18,420 nucleotides of DNA, taken from Clostridia bacterium. GTDB taxonomy: Bacteria > Bacillota > Clostridia > Oscillospirales > Oscillospiraceae. A program made the translations under genes and the position numbers. Location of the stretch: positions 1 to 18,420 of the forward strand of contig QKDF01000221.1 in NCBI GenBank assembly GCA_003245395.1, read 5' to 3'. Positions within the stretch are counted from its first letter, which is position 1; each line of letters starts with the position of its first letter. The notes under the pieces were generated by a model. The model was not told where the DNA came from, did not search any database, and saw nothing but the letters and a program-made list of their open reading frames with translations. This document shows positions 14,859-18,420 of this stretch, in pieces.

Positions 14859-15767
14859 ATGATCTGTGGAATTATTGATATGGGCGCCAATACCATTCGG
14901 ATGTCGATTTACCGTGTGGAAAATCAGGAGGTGAAACTTCTGATTCATAAAAAAGCAACTGCTGAACTTTCGGCTTATGTAAAAAAGGGGGCTCTGTCCC
15001 AGAGGGGAATGGAAAAAGCCTGCGAGGTTTTGCAGGAATTTCAGGTCATTCTTGAAAACTTTGGCATCGAGAATTTTTTTGTTTTTGCCACTGCGTCTCT
15101 CCGCAATATTGATAACACGCAGGAGGCGGTATCTTTTATCCGCGAACAGACAGGAATTGCCGTGGATGTCCTGACGGGAGAGGAAGAGGCGCGGCTGGAC
15201 TTTGTGGGTGCCAATCGTGCGGCACCCATCACAGATGGAGTTCTGGCAGATATCGGGGGCGGCAGCACCGAGACTGTAGAGTTTCAAAGCGGGCTGATTG
15301 TATCCGCCACCAGCCTGCCGGTGGGCTGCCTGAACCTGTATCTGAACTATGTCGGAGATTTCTTCCCCAGCCGGGAGGAGTGCAGGGAAATCCGCCGGGA
15401 TGTGCAGGACAGGCTGAAAAGTGCACTCAATCTCTGCGGCGCTGGTTCCGATACCCTCTACGGAGTGGGGGGAACCATTCGCACGGCGCTGAAGGTAAAC
15501 AATCTGCTGTTTAATCAGCCCCAGAGCAACCATGAGTTTTCTTATGAGAATCTTCGACAGATTCTGCAAATGCTTAAAAAATCAGATCGGTTTGCACTCA
15601 AGACAATTCTTCAGACAGACCCGGACCGTGTTCCCACCCTGATTCCGGGACTGATTGTCCTCAAGGCTGTGGCGAAATACTGCGGCAGCAGCCGGATGAT
15701 TGTAAGCAGTCTTGGCGTCCGGGAGGGCTATCTGTATGACCGGGTGCTGAAAGGGGCGCCTCAATGA
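14859..15767 (+). CDS. ppx: Exopolyphosphatase of the Ppx/GppA family
   Basis: A 302-residue cytosolic phosphatase of the ASKHA fold, releasing phosphate from the ends of inorganic polyphosphate (some relatives act on pppGpp). Visible motifs are the phosphate-1 loop GIIDMGANTIRM (4-15), FATASLRN (76-83), LTGEEEARL (105-113) with the catalytic Glu, the phosphate-2 loop ADIGGGSTE (130-138), VGGTIR, and the C-terminal SSLGVREGYLYD. It is the short two-domain form, far below the roughly 510 residues of E. coli Ppx but normal for Clostridia. The ATG lies seven bases after AAGGG, a modest site. Its stop overlaps the ppk1 start as ATGA, so the two genes are translationally coupled. Pairing with ppk1 supports exopolyphosphatase over GppA. 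Confidence 0.9.
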   Translation: MICGIIDMGANTIRMSIYRVENQEVKLLIHKKATAELSAYVKKGALSQRGMEKACEVLQEFQVILENFGIENFFVFATASLRNIDNTQEAVSFIREQTGIAVDVLTGEEEARLDFVGANRAAPITDGVLADIGGGSTETVEFQSGLIVSATSLPVGCLNLYLNYVGDFFPSREECREIRRDVQDRLKSALNLCGAGSDTLYGVGGTIRTALKVNNLLFNQPQSNHEFSYENLRQILQMLKKSDRFALKTILQTDPDRVPTLIPGLIVLKAVAKYCGSSRMIVSSLGVREGYLYDRVLKGAPQ

Positions 15768-17902
15768 CGGAAAGAGCTTCGTACAACACTGATTTTACGC
15801 AGAACCGGGAGCTTTCCTGGCTCAAGTTCAATGAGCGTATTTTGGAGGAAGCCAATGATCCCACGGTGCCGTTGTTTGAGCGCCTAAAATTCTTCTCCAT
15901 TTTTACCAGCAACCTGGACGAATTTTTTATGATCCGCGTGGGAAGCCTGTACGATTTGTCACTGCTTCATGAAACGCATATTGACAATAAGTCCGGGATG
16001 ACGGTGCAGGAACAGCTTGCGGCTGTCTACGAGGCGGTTCGCCGTCTTAATGTCATGCGGGATCGGGTTTATCTGCGCCTGCGGGAACAGCTGAGAAAAA
16101 ATGAGATCTACAACCTCTCCATGGGGGAGTTGAAAGAACACGAGAAAAAGTTCGTCCAGAAGTATTTCGAGTCATATGTGCAGCCGGTACTGTCTCCGCA
16201 GATCATTGACGGGCATCATCCTTTTCCGCATCTGGAAAATAAAGCGCTTTATGTGTTTGTGATGCTGAATTCCAAGGAAACCACACGCTTTGGACTGATT
16301 CCTGTCCCCAAATCTGTGCCGCGTCTGATTTTTTTGCCGGATGGAAAGATGCGGTATGTGCTGCTGGAAAATTTGATCTGGGCCTATGCCGAAAAGCTGT
16401 TTGACATCTACAAAATCCGGGAAAAAACCATCTTGTGCGTAACACGGAACGCGGATGTAAATCCGGATGACGAGGCATATGAGCTGGAGGAGGATTTCCG
16501 CCTGCGCATGAAAAAGGTCCTGAAGCAGCGCGCCCGATTGGCGCCGGTGCGGCTGGAAGTGGGACATAAGCTCAGCAATGAATTTCAGGAGTATCTGCAT
16601 AAGGCGATCGGACTGAGAAAGGAGCAGGTATATCGGACCGCGGCTCCCATGGAGATCTCCTATGCGTATGATCTGGAATCAAAACTGCCCGAAGAACAAA
16701 AGGCCGCTTTGGCCTATCCGCCTTTTCAGCCGCAGCAATCAAGCACGGTGGATAAAGAGGAAAGCGTGCTCAGGCAGGTGGCCAGAAAAGACATTCTGCT
16801 GTACTATCCCTATGAAAGTATGGAGCCATTTCTCCGGATGGTCAAAGAGGCTTCGGAAGATCCAGCGGTGCTCTCTATTCAAATCACGCTGTACCGGATC
16901 GATAAAAATTCCCGCCTTGCCGCCTATTTAATTGAGGCGGCGGAGAGAGGGAAGGCCGTCACGGTACTGATGGAGCTTCGCGCCCGATTTGATGAGCAAA
17001 ACAACATTCAGTGGGCGGAACGGCTGGAAGAGGCCGGCTGCCGGATCTTATACGGGTTTGAAGGAATCAAAGTCCACTCCAAGATTTGCCTGATTACCAG
17101 GCGGGAGAAGAACAAACTGCAGTATATTACACAGATTGGAACCGGCAATTACAGCGAGAAAACGTCCAAGCTCTACTCCGATTTTAGCCTGATGACCGCC
17201 AACGGGGAAATTGGACAGGATGCGGTCTTGTTTTTCAAAAACATGTCCATTGCGAATCTGAATGGAGAGTACCAGGCACTTCTGGTTGCGCCGGACGGGT
17301 TTAAGCGCCGCCTGCTGGAGTTGATTCGTGCGGAGGTTCAAAAGGCCCTCGCAGGGAAACCGGCACAGCTGCTGTTTAAAATGAACTCACTGACTGACCG
17401 GGAGATCATCGACAGTCTGCAGGCGGCTTCTGCGGCGGGAGTCCAGGTGATTTTGATTATCCGGGGAATTTGCTGCATTCTGCCGGGGATTCCATCCCTG
17501 ACGGAAAATGTTTTTGTTACCAGCGTAGTCGGACGCTTCCTTGAGCACGCGCGGGTGTATACGTTCGGCGCGGGAGAGCAGGCGCAGGTCTATTTGTCAT
17601 CTGCCGATCTGATGACGCGAAATACGGAGCGGCGGGTTGAAATTGCGTGCCCGGTTCTGGACATGGAACTCAAACGCCGTGTTCTGCATGTCCTGCGAAC
17701 CCAACTCTCCGACAGTGTCAAGGCCAGGACGCTTTTACCCGATGGCGATTACGACCGGGTTGTGGAGTCCCAGGGGGCCGCTTTGGATTGCCAGCAGTAT
17801 TTCATGGATGAGGCTACGCGTGCAGCAGAGAGAACCCCCTCGAAAAAACTGTCCGGCCTGAAGAGCTTTCTGAAAAGACACTGGAGCTTTCTTGAGAAAT
17901 AA
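15764..17902 (+). CDS. ppk1: Polyphosphate kinase 1
   Basis: A 712-residue enzyme that reversibly makes inorganic polyphosphate from ATP. The N-terminal domain opens with NRELSWLKFNERILEEA and FTSNLDEFFMIRVG; the head domain follows with DGHHPFPHLENKALYV. The two phospholipase-D-like C-terminal domains carry the catalytic histidines: H438 in GIKVHSKICLI, followed by IGTGNYSEKTSKLYSDFSLM, and H595 in RFLEHARVYTF, followed by YLSSADLMTRN. The likely Mg/phosphate-binding arginines are R378 (LYRIDKNS) and R408 (ELRARFDEQNN). Length is typical of the full family. AAAGGGG within the end of ppx serves as ribosome binding site. A terminator follows at 18031-18063. With ppx it sets the polyphosphate pool, next to the phosphate importer. 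Confidence 0.97.
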   Translation: MTERASYNTDFTQNRELSWLKFNERILEEANDPTVPLFERLKFFSIFTSNLDEFFMIRVGSLYDLSLLHETHIDNKSGMTVQEQLAAVYEAVRRLNVMRDRVYLRLREQLRKNEIYNLSMGELKEHEKKFVQKYFESYVQPVLSPQIIDGHHPFPHLENKALYVFVMLNSKETTRFGLIPVPKSVPRLIFLPDGKMRYVLLENLIWAYAEKLFDIYKIREKTILCVTRNADVNPDDEAYELEEDFRLRMKKVLKQRARLAPVRLEVGHKLSNEFQEYLHKAIGLRKEQVYRTAAPMEISYAYDLESKLPEEQKAALAYPPFQPQQSSTVDKEESVLRQVARKDILLYYPYESMEPFLRMVKEASEDPAVLSIQITLYRIDKNSRLAAYLIEAAERGKAVTVLMELRARFDEQNNIQWAERLEEAGCRILYGFEGIKVHSKICLITRREKNKLQYITQIGTGNYSEKTSKLYSDFSLMTANGEIGQDAVLFFKNMSIANLNGEYQALLVAPDGFKRRLLELIRAEVQKALAGKPAQLLFKMNSLTDREIIDSLQAASAAGVQVILIIRGICCILPGIPSLTENVFVTSVVGRFLEHARVYTFGAGEQAQVYLSSADLMTRNTERRVEIACPVLDMELKRRVLHVLRTQLSDSVKARTLLPDGDYDRVVESQGAALDCQQYFMDEATRAAERTPSKKLSGLKSFLKRHWSFLEK

Positions 17903-18240
17903 CCGCGTGCTTCGATGACTATTCGAAGGGCGAATGCAAAGCGTTCCTTTGACTGCCTGCCAGCGGGGTCGGGCCATGATGGTTGAATCGGACGCATTCC
18001 ACAAGTTTTGTTTGACGCTATGGATATAGAAAAACTACGCAGCCGCAATGGCTGCGTAGTTTTCTTATTCAGGCCCCATCCGGAGTTGGTTAATCAGATG
18101 CAGAATCATAGAATCCGACACAATGACCGCACTGATGCATATGGGTTTGTACAAACGGAGTGTTGGGGGCTACCAAACGCGAGAGCCACTGCGATTTCTT
18201 CTCTACTCATCTGCGAAACCCTCTCACAACTGTAAAACTT
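17903..18240. other. Intergenic region after ppk1
   Basis: Apart from the terminator at 18031-18063 I see no supported gene. A 34-codon minus open frame ending near 18107 (starting MSREEIAVALAFGSPQ at about 18211, with GAGAGG nine bases upstream) is possible but unsupported. The sequence becomes markedly AT-rich beyond 18230. Confidence 0.4.
18031..18069 (+). terminator. Intrinsic terminator of the ppx-ppk1 operon
   Basis: A perfect 14-bp stem (AAAACTACGCAGCC and its complement GGCTGCGTAGTTTT) with a 5-base loop is followed by CTTATT on the plus strand, 130 bases past the ppk1 stop. The A/T-rich stem base supplies the U tract. Confidence 0.8.
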
Positions 18241-18318
18241 AAAAGATGTTAAACCAGCAAAACATAAATGCACTGAACATTGTAAACTGAAACATATAGA
18301 TATAATGTGAAAACAAAG

Positions 18319-18346
18319 TTGACAAATATAAAGTTATGTATATAAT
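18319..18346 (+). promoter_or_regulatory. Strong sigma-A promoter for the right-edge gene
   Basis: Consensus TTGACA (18319-18324) and TATAAT (18341-18346) are 16 bases apart in AT-rich DNA. A second, weaker pair, TTGTAA (18280-18285) and TATAAT (18301-18306) with a 15-base spacer, lies just upstream and may be a tandem promoter. Confidence 0.75.
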
Positions 18347-18389
18347 AGTGGTTATCATTGACAGCATGAACGAAAAAGGAGAGGTTGGA

Positions 18390-18420
18390 GTGCTCAAAGG
18401 CGAGTCTTTTACCCCCAGCT
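18390..18420 (+). CDS. Start of an unidentified gene, cut by the window edge
   Basis: A GTG codon lies eight bases after AAAGGAG (18375-18381) and about 45 bases after the strong TATAAT at 18341. Ten codons are visible, starting MLKGESFTPS. An in-frame ATG at 18366 has no ribosome binding site of its own, so GTG is preferred. Too little protein is present to name a family. Confidence 0.6.
   Translation, partial: MLKGESFTPS

Overview
The window looks like chromosome of a mid-GC Firmicute, most likely a gut-type member of class Clostridia (Oscillospiraceae-like). This is inferred from strong AGGAGG-type ribosome binding sites, a T-box riboswitch, a YkvI-family transporter, a short Ppx, a lipoprotein PstS and EAL/HD-GYP signalling proteins. 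I could not test the taxonomy by search. I see no rRNA, tRNA, CRISPR array, insertion sequence or prophage.

Region 1 (1-4250, all minus strand). A decayed NCS2 xanthine/uracil permease remnant lies at the left edge. Next is a two-gene operon, a YkvI-family membrane transporter followed by a GldA-like iron-containing dehydrogenase, read from a promoter and a well-formed T-box leader (about 3465-3186). The likely specifier codon is CTG (Leu), and the T-box variable base agrees with an A73 tRNA, so the operon is probably induced by leucine starvation. An isochorismatase-fold hydrolase with its own terminator lies upstream.

Region 2 (4464-11233). This is a signalling cluster: an HD-GYP c-di-GMP phosphodiesterase (minus), a small winged-helix-like protein (minus), an EAL-CBS-GGDEF dual c-di-GMP enzyme (minus) and, divergent from it, a Cache-domain methyl-accepting chemotaxis protein (plus). 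The intergenic stretches are long (5538-6198 and 6612-7121) and look like decayed or non-coding DNA.

Region 3 (11294-18063). This is a phosphate module: pstS-pstC-pstA on the minus strand, with a hairpin between pstS and pstC, and a divergent plus-strand ppx-ppk1 operon (ATGA overlap). Phosphate import therefore sits back to back with polyphosphate synthesis and breakdown. The importer lacks its ATPase gene pstB and regulator phoU locally. Pho-box-like hexamers on an 11-bp period precede pstS.

The right edge (18240-18420) has a strong AT-rich promoter and the first codons of an unidentified plus-strand gene. I found no clearly new system. The best leads are the leucine-type T-box on a YkvI transporter/dehydrogenase operon, the pst operon without pstB, and the permease remnant.
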